From Cladorhizidae sp. MBARI D1340-BT2 (Eukaryota > Porifera > Demospongiae > Poecilosclerida > Cladorhizidae), in assembly GCA_028752905.1 (NCBI GenBank), contig JAQNBH010000011.1, positions 28,610,678-28,674,677 of the forward strand: a stretch of DNA of 64,000 nucleotides, in the 5' to 3' direction. Shown here piece by piece: positions 13,701 through 26,082 of the stretch. The notes beneath the pieces are model-generated. The model was not told the origin of the DNA and did not search any database. It saw only the letters and a program-made list of their open reading frames with translations. The translations under genes and the position numbers were made by a program. Each line of letters starts with the position of its first letter. Within the stretch, counting starts at the first letter, position 1.

Positions 13701-16700
13701 GTGTGCATCGAGCTAAGAACGATGATGTGCATGAAGCCATGAACTCTGGTGTAGTTCAAGCCATGAACTCTGGTGTGCATCAAGCCATGAACTCTGGTTT
13801 GCATCAAGCCATGAACTCTGGTGTGCATCAAGCCATAAATTTTGGTGTGCATCAAGCTATGAACACTGTTGTGTAGCAAGACATGAACTCTGGTGTGTAG
13901 CAGTCATGAACTCTCTATCAAGCCATGAAGTCAGGCGTCTAAAGCCATGAACTCTGGTGTGTTTCAAGCCATGAACTCTGGTGTGCTTCAAGCCATGAAC
14001 ACTGGTGTGTATCAAGCTATTAACTCTGGTGAGCATCAAGTCATGAACTATGGTGTGCAACAAGCCATGAACTCTGGTGTGCATCAAGCCATGAACTCTG
14101 GTATGTAGTAAGGCATGAACTCTGGTGTGCATCGAGCCAGTAACTCTGGTGTGTAACAAGCTAAGAATTCTGGTCTGTAGCAAGACATGAACTCTGGTGT
14201 GTAGCAGTCATGAACTCTGTATCAAGCCATGAACTCTGGTGTGTAGCAATCCTTGAACACTGGTATGTTAAGCCTTGAACTCTGGTTTGCAACAAGTCAT
14301 GATCTCTGGTGTGCATCAAACCATGAAATCAGGTGTGCATCAAGCTATGAACACTGGCATGCAGCAAGCTATGAACTCTGATGTGTATCAAGCTATGTAA
14401 GAACTATGATGTGTAGCAAGACATGAACTCTGGTGTATATCAGTCATTAACTCTGTATCAAGCCATGAACACTGGTGTCTTAAGCCATGAACTCTGGTGT
14501 GCATCAAGCCATGAACTCTGGTCTGTATCAAGCTATATGAACTCTGGTGTGTAGCAAAACATAAATTCTAGTGTGTATCAAGCTATGAACTCCAGTCTCT
14601 ATTAAGCTATATGAACTCTGGTGTGTAGCAAAACATGAATTCTGCTGTGTATCAATCAAACTATGAACTCCAGTCTATATCAAGCTGTATAAATTCTGTT
14701 GTGTAGCAAAACATGAACTCTTATGTGCATCAAGCCAGGAACTCTGGCGGGTATGATGATATTCTAATCTGTATCAAGCTATGAACTCGTATGTGTATCA
14801 AGTTATGAGGTCTGGTGTGTATCAAGCTATGAACTCTGGCATGTAGAAAGACATGAACTCTGGCATACAGCAAGCCATGAACTCCGGGGTGCATCAAGCC
14901 ATGAAATCTGGTGTGTATCAAGCTATGAACACTGATGTGCAGCAAGACATGAACTCTGGTGTGTAGCAGTCATGAACTCTGTAACTAGCCATGAACTATA
15001 GGTGTCTCAAGCCATCAACTCTGGTGTACATCAAGCCATGAACTCTGGTGTGCATCAAGCCATGAACTTTGGTGTGCATAGAGCCATGAACTATGGTGTG
15101 CATGAAGCCATGAACTCTGGTTTACATCAAGCCATGAACTCTGGTTTGCATCAAGCCTTGAACTCTGGTGTGCATCAAGCCATGAACTCTGGTGTGCATC
15201 AAGAGATGAATTCTGGTGTGTTGCCTTCATGAAGTCTATAACTAGCCATGAACTATAAATGTCTCAAGCCATGAACTCTGGTGTACATCAAGCTGGTGTG
15301 CATCAAGCCATGAACTTTGATGTGCATCGAGGTAAGAACGATAATGTGCATGAAGCCATGAACTCTGGTGTAGTTCAAGCCATGAACTCTGGTGTGCATC
15401 AAGCCATGAACTCTGGTTTGCATCAAGCCATGAACTCTGGTGTGCATCAAGCCATAAATTTTGGTGTGCATCAAGCTATGAACACTGTTGTGTAGCAAGA
15501 CAAGAACTCTGGTGTGTAGCAGTCATGAACTCTCTATTAAGTCATGAATTCAGGCGTCTACAGCCATGAACTCTGGTGTGTTTCAAGCCATGAACTCTGG
15601 TGTGCTTCAAGCCATGAACACTGGTGTGTATCAAGCTATTAACTCTGGTGAGCATCAAGTCATGAACTCTGGTGTGCAACAAGCCATGAACTCTGGTGTG
15701 CATCAAGCCATGAATTCTGGTATGTAGTAAGGCATGAACTCTGGCGTGCATCAAGCCAGTAACTCTGGTGTGTATCAAGCTAAGAATTCTGGTCTGTAGC
15801 AAGATATGAACTCTGGTGTGTAGCAGTCATGAACTCTGTATCAAGCCATGAACTCTGGTGTGTAGCAACCCTTGAACACTGGTATGTTAAGCTTTGAACT
15901 CTGGTGTGCAACAAGTCATGATCTCTGGTGTGCATCAAACTATGAACTCAGGTGTGCATCAAGCTATGAACACTGGCATGCAGCAAGCTATGAACTCTGA
16001 TATGTATGAACTATGATGTGTAGCAAGACATGAACTCTGGTGTATATCAGTCATTAACTCTGTATCAAGCCATGAACACTGGTGTCTTAAGCCATGAACT
16101 CTGGAGTGTGTCAAGCCATGAACTCTGGTGTGCATCAAGCCATGAACTCTGGTGTGCATCAAGCCATGAACTCTGGTCTGTATCAAGCTATATGAACTCT
16201 GGTGTGTAGCAAAACATGAATTCTAGTGTGTATCAAGCTATGAACTCCAGTCTCTATCAAGCTATATGAATTCTGGTGTGTAGCAGGACATGAACTCTGG
16301 TGTGCATCAAGCCATGAACTCTGGCGGGTATCAAGCTATGAACTCTGGTCTGTATCAAGCTATCAACTCGGGTGTGTAGCAAGTTATGAGGTCTTGTGTG
16401 TAGCAGTCATGAACTCTGTATCAAGCCATGAAGTCTAGCGTCTCAAGCCATGAACTCTGGTGTGTTTCAAGCCATTAACTCTGGTGTGCATCAAGCCATG
16501 AACTCTGGTGTGTATCAAGCTTTTAACTCTGGTGTGCATCAACCTATGAACTCTGGTGTGCATCAAGCCATGAACTCTGGTGTGCATCAAGCCATGAACT
16601 CTGGTGTTAAGCAAGCCATGAACTCTGGCGTGTATCAAGCTATGAATTCTTGTCTGTAGCAACACATGAACTCTGGTGTGTAGCAGTTATGAACTCCGTA

Positions 16701-19278
16701 TCAGGCAATGAAATCTAGTGTGCAGAAAGCCTTGAACACTGGTGTGTTAAGCCATGTACTCTGGTGTGTTCCAAGCCATGAACTCTGGTTTGCATCAAGC
16801 CATGAACTCTGGTGTACAACAAGCCATGAACTCTGGTTTGCAACAAACCATGAACTCAGGTGTGCATTAAGCTATGAACAATGAAATGCAGCAAGCTATG
16901 AACTCTGGTGTCTATCAAGCTATGTATGAACTCTGATGTGCATCAAGCCATGAACTCTGGTGTGTATCAAGCTATTAACTCTAGTGTGTAGCAAGGCATG
17001 AACTCTGGTGTGTACGAGTCATGAATTCTGTATCAAGCCATGAACTCTGGTGGCTCGAGCCATGAACTCTGGTATGTGTCAAGCCATGAACTCTGGTGTG
17101 CATCAAGCCATGAACTTTGGTTTGCATCGAGCCATGAACTCTGGTGTGCATCAAGCCATGAACACTGGTGTGCATCAAGCCATGAACTCTGGTGTGCATC
17201 AAGCCATGAACTCTCTAGTGTGCATCAAGCCTTGAACTGTGGTGTGTAGCAAGCCATGAACACTGGTGTGCATCAAGACATGTACTTTAGTTTGCATTGA
17301 GCAATGAACTCTGGTGTGCATCAAGCCATGAACTCTGGTTTGCATCAAGCCATAAACTCTTGTGTGTATCAAGCCATGAACTCTGGTGTGCATCAAGCCA
17401 TGAACCCTGGCTTGCATCAATCCATGAACTATGGTATGCATAAAGCCATGAACTGTGATGGGTATCAAGCTATGAACTCTGGTATGTAGCAAGCCATGAA
17501 CATTGGTGTGTGTCAAGCCATGAACTCTGGTTTGCATCAAGTCTCATGAACTCTTATATGCAGCAAGCCATGAACTATGGTGTGTATCAAGCTATATGAA
17601 CTCTGGTGTGTAGCAAAACATGAATTCTGCTGTGTATCAATCAAGCTATGAACTCCAGTCTATATCTAGCTGTATAAATTCTGTTGTGTAGCAAAACATG
17701 AACTCTTATGTGCATCAAGCCAAGAACTCTGGTGGGTATGAAGATATTCTAGTCTGTATCAAGCTATGAACTCATGTGTGTATCAAGTTATGAGGTCTGG
17801 TGTGTAACAAGCTATGAACTCTGGGGTGTAGAAAGTCATGAACTCTGGCGCACAGCAAGCCATGAACTCCGGGGTGCATCAAGCCATGAAATCTGGTGTG
17901 TATTACGCTATGAACTCTGATGTGCAGCAAGACATGAACTCCGGTGAGCATCAAGCCATGAAGTTTGGTGTGCATCAAGCCATGAACACTGATGGGTAGC
18001 AAACTATGAACTCTGGTGTGTAGCAAGCCTTGAACTCTGTAACTAGCCATGAACTATAGGTGTCTCAAGCTATCAACTCTGTCTGGTGTACATCAAGCCA
18101 TGAACTCTGCATGAAGCCATGAACTTTGATGTGCATAGAGCCATGAACTATGGTGTGCATGAAGCCATGAACTCTGGTGTACATCAAGCCATGAACTCTG
18201 GTGTGCATCCAGCCATGAACTCTGGTGTGCATCAAGCCATGAACTCTGGTGTGCATCAAGCCATGAACTTTGGTGTGCATCAAGCCATGAACACTGATGG
18301 TGTGTCAAGCCATGAACTCTGGTGTGCATCAAGCCATGAACTATGGTGTGCATCAACCCATGAACTCTGGTGTGCATCACCAATGAACTCTGGTTTGCAT
18401 CAAGCCGTGAACTTTGGTCTGCATCAAGCCATGAACTCTGGTGGGTATCAAGCCAAGAACTCTGGTGTGTAGCAAGCCATGAACACTGAAGTGCAGCAAG
18501 CCATGAACTCTGGCATGAATCAAGCCATAACCTCTGGTGTGTATCAAGCTATCAACTCTGGTGGTTAGAAGACATGAACTCTGGTGTGTAGCAGTCATGA
18601 ACTCTGTATCAAGCCATGAACTCTGGTGTATCAAGCCATGAACTCTGGAGTGTGTCAAGCCATGAACTCTGGTGTGCATCAAGCCATGAACTCTGGTGTG
18701 CATCACCAATGAACTCTGGTTTGCATCAAGCCGTGAACTTTGGTGTACATCAAGTCATGAACTCTGGTGGGTATCAAGCCAAGAACTCTGGTGTGTAGCA
18801 AGCCATGAACTCTCGTGTGCATAATGCCATGACCTCTGGTGTGTAGGAAGCCATAAACTGCGTGCATCAAGCCATTAACTCTGGTGTGCATCAAGCCATG
18901 AACTCTGGTTTGCATCAAGCCATGAACTCTTGTGTGTATCAAGCCATGAACTCTGGTGTGGATCAAGCCATGAACTCTGGTTTGCATCAATCCATGAACT
19001 TTGGTATGCATCAAGCCATGAACTGTGATGGGTATCAAGCTATGAACTCTGGTGTGTAGCAAGCCATGAACATTGGTGTGTGTCAAGCCATGAACTCTGG
19101 TTTGCATCAAGTCATGAACTCTGGTATGCATCAAGCCATGAACTATGGTGTGCATCAACCCATGAACTCTGGTGTGTATCACCAATGAACTCTGGTTTGC
19201 ATCAAGCCGTGAACTTTGGTGTGCATAAAGCCATGAACTCTGGTGGGTATCAAGCCAAGAACTCTGGTGTGTAGCAAG
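4752..19278 (+). repeat. 24-bp minisatellite array with higher-order repeats
   Basis: Some 600 diverged copies of a 24-bp unit (GCCATGAACTCTGG followed by TGTGCATCAA). As the unit is divisible by three and free of stops in several frames, it yields ORFs on both strands: AMNSGVHQ and SHELWCAS on plus, MHTRVHGL and DAHQSSWL on minus. These are by-products, broken wherever the variant GTGTGTAGCAA puts in a stop. Longer blocks repeat: one beginning near the tract ATAGGTGTCTCAAGCCATC recurs near 8410, 10106, 11734, 13362 and 14990, giving spacings of 1,696 and then 1,628 bp three times. A related block at 4903-5480 recurs near 6938 (2,035 bp later). No flanking gene frame continues into the array, so I do not call a protein. 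Confidence 0.95.
8410..16620 (+). repeat. Higher-order repeat domain, period about 1,628 bp
   Basis: Equivalent positions across the block (minus ORFs at 8150, 9846, 11474, 13102, 14730; plus ORFs at 8422, 10118, 11746, 13374, 15002) are spaced 1,696, 1,628, 1,628 and 1,628 bp. Each unit holds about 68 of the 24-bp monomers in the same variant order, so the domain grew by duplication of whole blocks. The final unit differs more, including deletion of a monomer near 15290. Similarity between blocks is much higher than between neighbouring monomers. Confidence 0.85.
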
Positions 19279-20045
19279 ATACACACCATAGTTCATGGCT
19301 TGCTGCATACCAGAGTTCATGACTTGATGCAAACCAGAGCTCATGGCTTGACACACACCAATTTTCATGGCTTGCTACACACCAGAGTTCATAGCTTGAT
19401 ACCCATCACAGTTCATGGCTTGATGCATACCAAAGTTCATGGATTAATGCAAGCCAGAGTTCATGGCTCGATGCACACCAGAGTTCACGGCTTGATACAC
19501 ACAAGAGTTCATGGCTTGATGCAAACCAGAGTTCATGGCTTGATGGACACCAGAGTTCATTGCTCAATGCAAACTAAAATACATGTCTTGATGCACACCA
19601 GTGTTCATGGCTTACTACACACCACAGTTCAAGGCTTGATGCACACTAGAGTTCATGGCTTGATGCACACCAGAGTTAATGGGTTGATGCTCACCAGAGT
19701 TCATGGCTTGATGCACACTAGAGTTCATGGCTTGATGCATACCAGAGTTCATGGCTTGATGCACACCAGAGTTCAAGGCTTGATGCACACCAGTGTTCAT
19801 GGCTTGATGCACACCAGAGTTCATGGCTCGATGCAAACCAAAGTTCATGGTTTGATGCACACCAGAGTTCATGGCTTGACACATACCAGATACAGAATTC
19901 ATGACTCGTACACACCAGAGTTCATGCCTTGCTACACAGAGTTAATAGCTTGATACACACCAGTGTTCATGGCTTGATGCAAATCAGAGTTCATACATAG
20001 CTTGATAGACACCAGAGTTTATAGCTTGCTGCATTCCATTGTTCA
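19279..20045 (-). repeat. Inverted terminal segment of the 24-bp minisatellite
   Basis: At about 19279 the array switches orientation: monomers now read as the reverse complement (GGCTTGATGCACACCAGAG). The order of variant monomers matches the reverse complement of the array's own start and of blocks near 9180-9720 and 16840-17560, including the rare variants around ATGAACAATGGAATGCAGC at the outer edge. So the whole array has inverted ends. The 236-codon ORF at 19243-19953 crosses the junction and is a chance product. Confidence 0.9.
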
Positions 20046-20049
20046 TAGC

Positions 20050-23000
20050 TTCTTACGGGTTAAAAAAGGAAGATTTCTCACCAAAAGACCTTTCATGTCA
20101 TTTAAAGAGTAGAAACAGTTCTATATTGTTGAATAGGAAGCTGAAGTGCCAATTTTGACTCAAAACCCTTAAATGGAGGTTAAAAAGATAATATTTCTCA
20201 ACAAAAGACGTTTTCTGTCATTTAAAGAGTAGAAACAGTTCCATAATGTTGAAGAGGAAGCTAAAGTGCTATTTTGACAAGATTTGCGATTTCAGATAAT
20301 TTTTCTTCAAAGACGTACCAATTGGAGCAAAATAGAGCTTCTTTCGGTTTAAAACGGAAGATTTCTCACCAAAAGACATTTACTATCGTTTAAAGAGGTA
20401 GAAACAGTTCCATAATGTTGAAAAATAAGCTGATTTCAGACTTTTTCCCCTCAAAATGCTCAAAAACGACCTTATTGGATCTTATTTCGTTATAAAGGGA
20501 AGATTTCTCAGAAACCTAAAGATGTTTTTGTCATTAAGAGACAAAGAGTTCATAAATGTTTAAAAGGAAGCCATTTTGAAAAGTTATAGCGACGTAAGAG
20601 AGTTTTTACTCAAAATCCTCCTATTGGAGATCTTTTTTTGGTTAAAAATCGGAAATTTAACTTTTTCGATCGTTTAAAGAGTAGAAACTGCTCCAAAATA
20701 TTGAAAAGGAAGCTAATTCTGTAATTTTGAAAAGATTGAGCGACTTAAGACAGTTTTCACTCAAAATGCTCAATAATGTTCTAGGACGGATAAAAATGGA
20801 AGATTTCTCACCAAAAGACATTATCTGATGTTTAAAGAGTAGGAACAGTTCCATATTGTTGACAATAACCTATATGCATATATGCATATTTTAGCATTTA
20901 AGACAGTTTTTCTTTGCTTAAAATGTATTAAAATAAACCAATCGCTTAAAAAGGGGAGATTTCTCACCAAAGGACGTTTTCTGACATAAGAGTAGAAGTA
21001 GTTCCATAATGTTAAAAAGGAGCCATTTTGGGCGATTTCAGACAGTTTTTCCTCAAAACGCTCAAAAAGGACCCAATTGGGAGCTTAAATAGGAAGATTT
21101 CTCACGAAAAGACGTTTCTGTCGTTTAAAGAGTAGAAACAGTTTTATAATGTTGAAAAGGAAGCTAATGTGCCCATTTGGACAAGAATGAGCGATTACAC
21201 AGTTTTTTCCTCCAAAAGCTCAAAAAGATCCCATATTGAGTAAAATAGAGCTTCTTTGGGTTTAAAAGACGTTTTCTGTCATTTAAAGACTAGAAACAGT
21301 TCCATAATGTGAAAGGGAAGCTTATTTGCCATTTTAACAAGATTGAGCGATTTCAGACCTTTTTCCTCAAAACGCACTAAAAGATCCTGTGAGCTGTTAA
21401 AAACAGATTTCTCACAGTGTAAGACAGTTTTTCGAGTACAAACAGTTCTATAATGTTCAAATGGAAGCTAATTGCAAGAATGAGCGATGTCAGACTGTTT
21501 TTCTTTAAAACGCTTACAAACGTCCAAAATGCATTAAAATAGTTAGCCAAAAAAAATTCTGACATTTTAAGAGTACAATTCCATAATGTTGGCTAATTTG
21601 CAATTTTGACAAAATTGAGCGATTGCAGACAGTTTTTCCTGAAAACGCTCAAAAACGTCCCAATTGGAGCAAACGAGTTTCTTTCGGGTTAAAAACGAAA
21701 TATTTCTAAGATTTAAACAGTTTTTCTTCAAAACGCTCTAAAACGTTCCAATTGGGAGCTTCTTTCTTTTTAAAACGGAAGATTTCTCACCAAAAGACAT
21801 TTACTCTTGTTTAAGGAGGTAGAAACAGTTCAATAATGTTGAATGAAATGTAAGCTAAAGTGCCCATTTTGACAAGAATGTGCGATTTCAGACAGTTTTT
21901 CCTCAAAACACTCAAAAAGTCCCAATTGGATCAAAGTAGTTACTTTCGGTTAAAAACGGAAGATTTCTCACCAAAAGACGTTTCCTGTCGTTTGTAGAGT
22001 AGAAACAGTTCTATAATGTTGAAAATGAAGCCATTTTGAACAGAATGACAGGTTATTCCTCAAAACGCTCAAAATAGAGCTGCTTTCAGTTAAAATGGAT
22101 ATTTCTCAAAAAAAAGACGTTTTCAGTCATTTAAAGAGTAGAAACATTTCCATAATGTTGAAGAGGAAGCTAATGTGCCATTTTGACAAGATTTAGACCG
22201 TTTTTCTTCAAACCGCTCAAAAACGTACCAATTGGGAGCTTATTTCCGTTTAAAACGGAAGATTTCTCACCAAAGACATTTAACCTTGTTTAAAGAGTTA
22301 GAAACAGTTCAATAATGTTGAAAAGTAAGCTAAAGTGCCCATTTTGAAAAGAATGAGCGATATCTGACAATTTTTTCTAAAAATGCTCAAAAACGTCCCT
22401 ATTGGAGCAAGGTAGAGCTTCTTTCAGATAAAAATGTGAGATTTCTCACCAAAATACCTTTTCTGTCGTGAAATGCTGAAAAGTAACGTGCACATTTTGA
22501 ATTGAATTAGCGATTTCTTAAAACGATTTAAAATAATCATAAAAGGGAGAGATTTCTCACCAAAAGACGTTTTCTGACATTATAAGAGTAGAAACAGTTC
22601 CATAATGGCTAATTTGCGATTTCAGACATTTTTCCCTCAAAACACTCAAAAACGTCACAATTGGGAGGTTAAAAACGGAAGATTTCTCACCAAAAGACGT
22701 TTTCAGACGTTTAAAGAGTAGAAACAGTTCTATAATGTTGAAAAGGAAGCTAATGTCCCCATTTTACATAAATGAGCGAAATACGTCCCAATTGGAGCAA
22801 AATAGAGCTGCTTTCGGTTAAAAAGGTGATATTTCTCACCAAAATGTTTTCTGTCATTTAAAGAGTAGAAACAGTTCACTGTTGAATAGTTCCATAGAAG
22901 CTAAATAGCGATTTTGAGATACTTCAGCCTTTTTTCCCTCAAAAACTACCAATTGGAGCAAAATAGAGCATCTTACGGATAAAAAGTTGATTTCTCACCA

Positions 23001-23540
23001 AAAGAAGTTTTCTGTAGTTTAAAGAGTAGAAACAGTTCCATAATGTTGAAAATGAAGCTAGTTTGCACCTTTGGAAAAGATTGAGCGATTTAAGACATTT
23101 TTTCCCTCAAAATGCTCTAAAACATCCCAATAGGAGGGACATTTATCACTTTAAGAGTAGGAACAGTCCTATAATTTTGAAATGGAAGCTAATTGCCCAT
23201 TATGATGAGTGATTCGAGACAGTTTTTCCTCAAAATGTTGAAAAAGTCCCAATTGGAGCAAAGTAGAGGTTTTTTCAGTTAAAACGGCAGATTTCTCATA
23301 AAAAGACATTTACTCTCATTTAAAGAGTACAAGTTTGAGCGATTTCAGACTTGTTTTTTTAAATTGCACTAAAATATCCCAATTGTCGCAAAATATAGCT
23401 TAAAAATGGAATATTTCTGACAAAAGTCGTTTAAAAGAGTAGAAACAGTTTTATAATAACAAGAATGAGCGATTTCAGAGAGTTTTTTCTCAAAACACTC
23501 AAAAACGTCCCTATTGGCTCAATTTTATTTATAACAAAAA
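20050..23540. repeat. Degenerate satellite of about 180 bp per unit, block 1
   Basis: About 19 imperfect copies of an AT-rich unit of roughly 180 bp. Anchor words recur in the same order: GATTTCTCACCAAAAGACG, TTTAAAGAGTAGAAACAGTT, CCATAATGTTGAA, GAGCGATTTCAGACAG, CCTCAAAACGCTCAAAA, CCCAATTGGAGCAAAATAG. Copies carry many indels, so the array is old. The unit length is like many centromeric or pericentromeric satellites, but that role is only a possibility. The same family continues at 50660-52896 and 54799-56350. No genes are seen. Confidence 0.9.
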
Positions 23541-23549
23541 TATATCCTT

Positions 23550-23569
23550 GGGGGGGGGGGGGGGGGGGG
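23550..23569 (+). repeat. Poly-G tract (20 bases)
   Basis: Uninterrupted run of 20 G at the edge of satellite block 1. The duplicate at about 56380 has only a few G in a row. It may form G-quadruplex structure or reflect polymerase or sequencing slippage. Confidence 0.95.
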
Positions 23570-24614
23570 AAGTTACTGACAAAATGTTTTTAACCTGTAG
23601 TACCCATTAGTACCCCTTGCAAGACATCTTGTTCTCTTGCAAGAAGGGCGAGTTCAGATTACCAGGGCATTGCATATCAGAAGTAAGGAGGTAAGCTTTG
23701 CATTATATGATATCCTTATTAAAAAATTATTTCCCATAACAATCATCATTTGATATCGACCCAATGGGAGAATTGGAGCACCATTGTAGTTAAGGTGATG
23801 CGAAGGTGATGTGATAGTGATTTCATACTCAGATGTAATAGTGGCCTGATCATCTTGGTGCATTTGTGGTTCTAACTGCAAGTGTTGAGATGCTGCCTTG
23901 AGACCTAGTACTTGATAAACTAACAGAATGTATATATCTGAAAAATTAAATGTTTTGTTGTGTGAAATTCTGAAGTTCAGAAATTAACAATATAATTCTT
24001 CATAAAAGTTTATTCTAAGCAATCTGCAAGAAGAAGAAGAAGAAGAAACATCAAGAAAGGAAGTCATCCAGACCATTGGCAAGACTTTAGCTATTCCTCT
24101 GTGTGATATGTTGCATAGAATCCTCCAAACTTCTCAAACTGGCCACCAAAAGAGTTCTAATCATAACTGTGGCCAATGTTGGACTATCATGGTGCATTAT
24201 ACTTGTACTTATCATGGTGCGAGTGTTTTCAACATCTGGTAAGCAATGTGGTGGGTGGGAAAATTGCAATAACCTTCAGAACTAAGATTCTAAGATTGCC
24301 CAGGATAAAAACTCACTATATGTGCGGATGGGGAGGGAATTTTTTTCCACGGTTTTGAATTTTCACACTATTTGTCATAACTTTTTTGTTCTCCATTTCT
24401 TATAAGTTATTTTGAAGACAACTGTAGTGCATTTGCTGCTCTTTCTAAATCTAAAGGTTTGTGCATAGCTACTTCCTAAGTCAAGATATGGTAACTTGAT
24501 TGCCTCACTTGTCTGTGCTTTGAAGTTGAGCTTACCTGACTTTCCCACTTTAATGTGGTTGGCAGAACCACTGATGTGGAAAATGCATTGAAAGAATCCA
24601 CAAATCATCTGTCA

Positions 24615-25005
24615 CAAGGTGCATGTCCTTAGGTGCATGTCCATGATGGTGGGCCAGTCCAGAGCATCATCTCTCACAAGGTGCATGTCCTTGATGGTGA
24701 GTCACGTCATAGCATCATCTCTCACAAAGTGCATGTCCATGATGGTGAGCCAGGTCAGAGCATCATCTCTCACAAGGCTCATGTCTTGATGGTGGGCCAG
24801 GTCAGAGCATCATCTCTCACAAGGTGAATGTCCTTGATGGTGAGCCAGGTCAGAGCATCATCTCTCACAAGGTGCATGCCCTTGATGGTGTGAGTCAGGT
24901 CAGAGGATCATTTCCCACAAGGTGCAAGTCCTTGATAGTGGGCCAGGTTATAGTCATCTCTCACAAGGAGCATGTCCTTGATGGTGAATCAGGTCAGAGC
25001 ATCAT
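24615..25005 (+). repeat. 48-bp minisatellite, copy 1
   Basis: About eight copies of a 48-bp unit built from CATGTCCTTGATGGTGAGCC, AGGTCAGAGCATC and ATCTCTCACAAGGTG. The unit is a multiple of three, so it gives short ORFs (SIISHKVHVLDGE) without evidence of being translated. The duplicated block carries about five copies at 57413-57670. Confidence 0.9.
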
Positions 25006-26082
25006 GTACAAGTGTATCAAATTTTTATGTCCCTCTACTTTTTTTCGGCTTTACACTGACCACCCACCTAACCCACAGCTTTTAAAAGTAGACCATTTGA
25101 CCGTTTACTAATCATGAGGGAGTAACTGAAGAACACTGTTCATGATTCTAGAAACTCTGCCATTCAATATCTCATGTTTTAGTGAATGCATTAATTGAAC
25201 TAAAACACTTTTGAGTTTGACAAAGGGAAAGGAAAAAAGCTGCCTTTATAGAGTGATGAGGTAAATGTCATTGTAACTCTAATGATGCAATGTCATGGGG
25301 ATGCAATGTCATGGGTCAAAAAATAAAATGATTTTTTTTGGTCCTGGATGGATAAAAAATGCCAATCTCAATAGGTTGGCTGCTTTGCTAGTTAACCGAT
25401 TATACGCGGTATTAATTAATTCAATTGTACCGCATGACGCGGAACCTTTTTCATGTGACCTTAGGGTGTGGCGAGTACCAAACAAAACGTGCTAGATCTT
25501 TGTCTTGAAGGCTTTTCAGCCTTAGCGGTATATTGCCTGAAGAGAAAGCGTGTCCTTGGCTACCCGATTACAAAAGAAGTTAGTCTTGCCAGCTTTTGTG
25601 CCCGCTGTGGATAACAAATTTCGAGGACCAAAGAGTATAATCGAGCGTTCAGCTAAAGATCGGAGTTCTTTGATTCTTCAGAAACCTTCGATGGCGTGTC
25701 CAGTTACACTTGCCTGAGCCTTGGAAGCTCCTGGACAGAAGATAACCCCACGCGCTAGCAATGGACAAAGAAAGGTAAGATATAAATAATTTTAATATTT
25801 GGAACGCGTAGCTGCTAGCTTAGCTAAGTTGAACTCGAGGTATGATACTGAATATTGTACGTGCATCCATAGGTTCTTTGCCGGTCAAGTCCCAATACAA
25901 TGTCCTGCTAACCTACCATCATCCCCATGGGTGGGCATGAAAAGGAGAGAGCAGTGGAGCTGAATCAAGAAACCCTAACCCCCTGAACCATGAAGCAACT
26001 TGAATTTGCCACTTTCTCACAGGTATTACATATCATTTTATATGAATACAATGTAGTACATTGGTACATAAGAGAGAGAAGG

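Larger units (their letters stand above)
23540..25395. repeat. Segmental duplication, copy 1 (partner 56350-57713)
   Basis: Low-copy sequence just right of satellite block 1. Long stretches match the region right of satellite block 2, for example GTACCCCTTGCAAGACATC, AAAAGAGTTCTAATCATAAC, the 48-bp minisatellite, and the terminal words AATCTCAATAGGTTGGCTGC. Copy 1 has a 20-base G run (23550-23569) absent from copy 2 and an extra 340 bp or so (about 25015-25357). It ends at the TTAA where piggyBac element 1 inserted. ORFs here are short and not conserved in frame between copies, so I call no gene. Confidence 0.85.

Noticed and set aside
4903..19953. Dozens of ORFs of 60-236 codons reading MHTRVHGL, AMNSGVHQ or DAHQSSWL
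   Set aside because: They come from a 24-bp repeat that is open in several frames on both strands; no start, flank or domain supports translation.
4752..20045. CRISPR-like regular array
   Set aside because: Monomers are directly adjacent with no unique spacers, no cas genes, and the DNA is eukaryotic.
20050..23540. Block 1 satellite as a proven centromere
   Set aside because: Unit length is suggestive but the array is short, diverged and interrupted; no chromatin evidence can be had from sequence.
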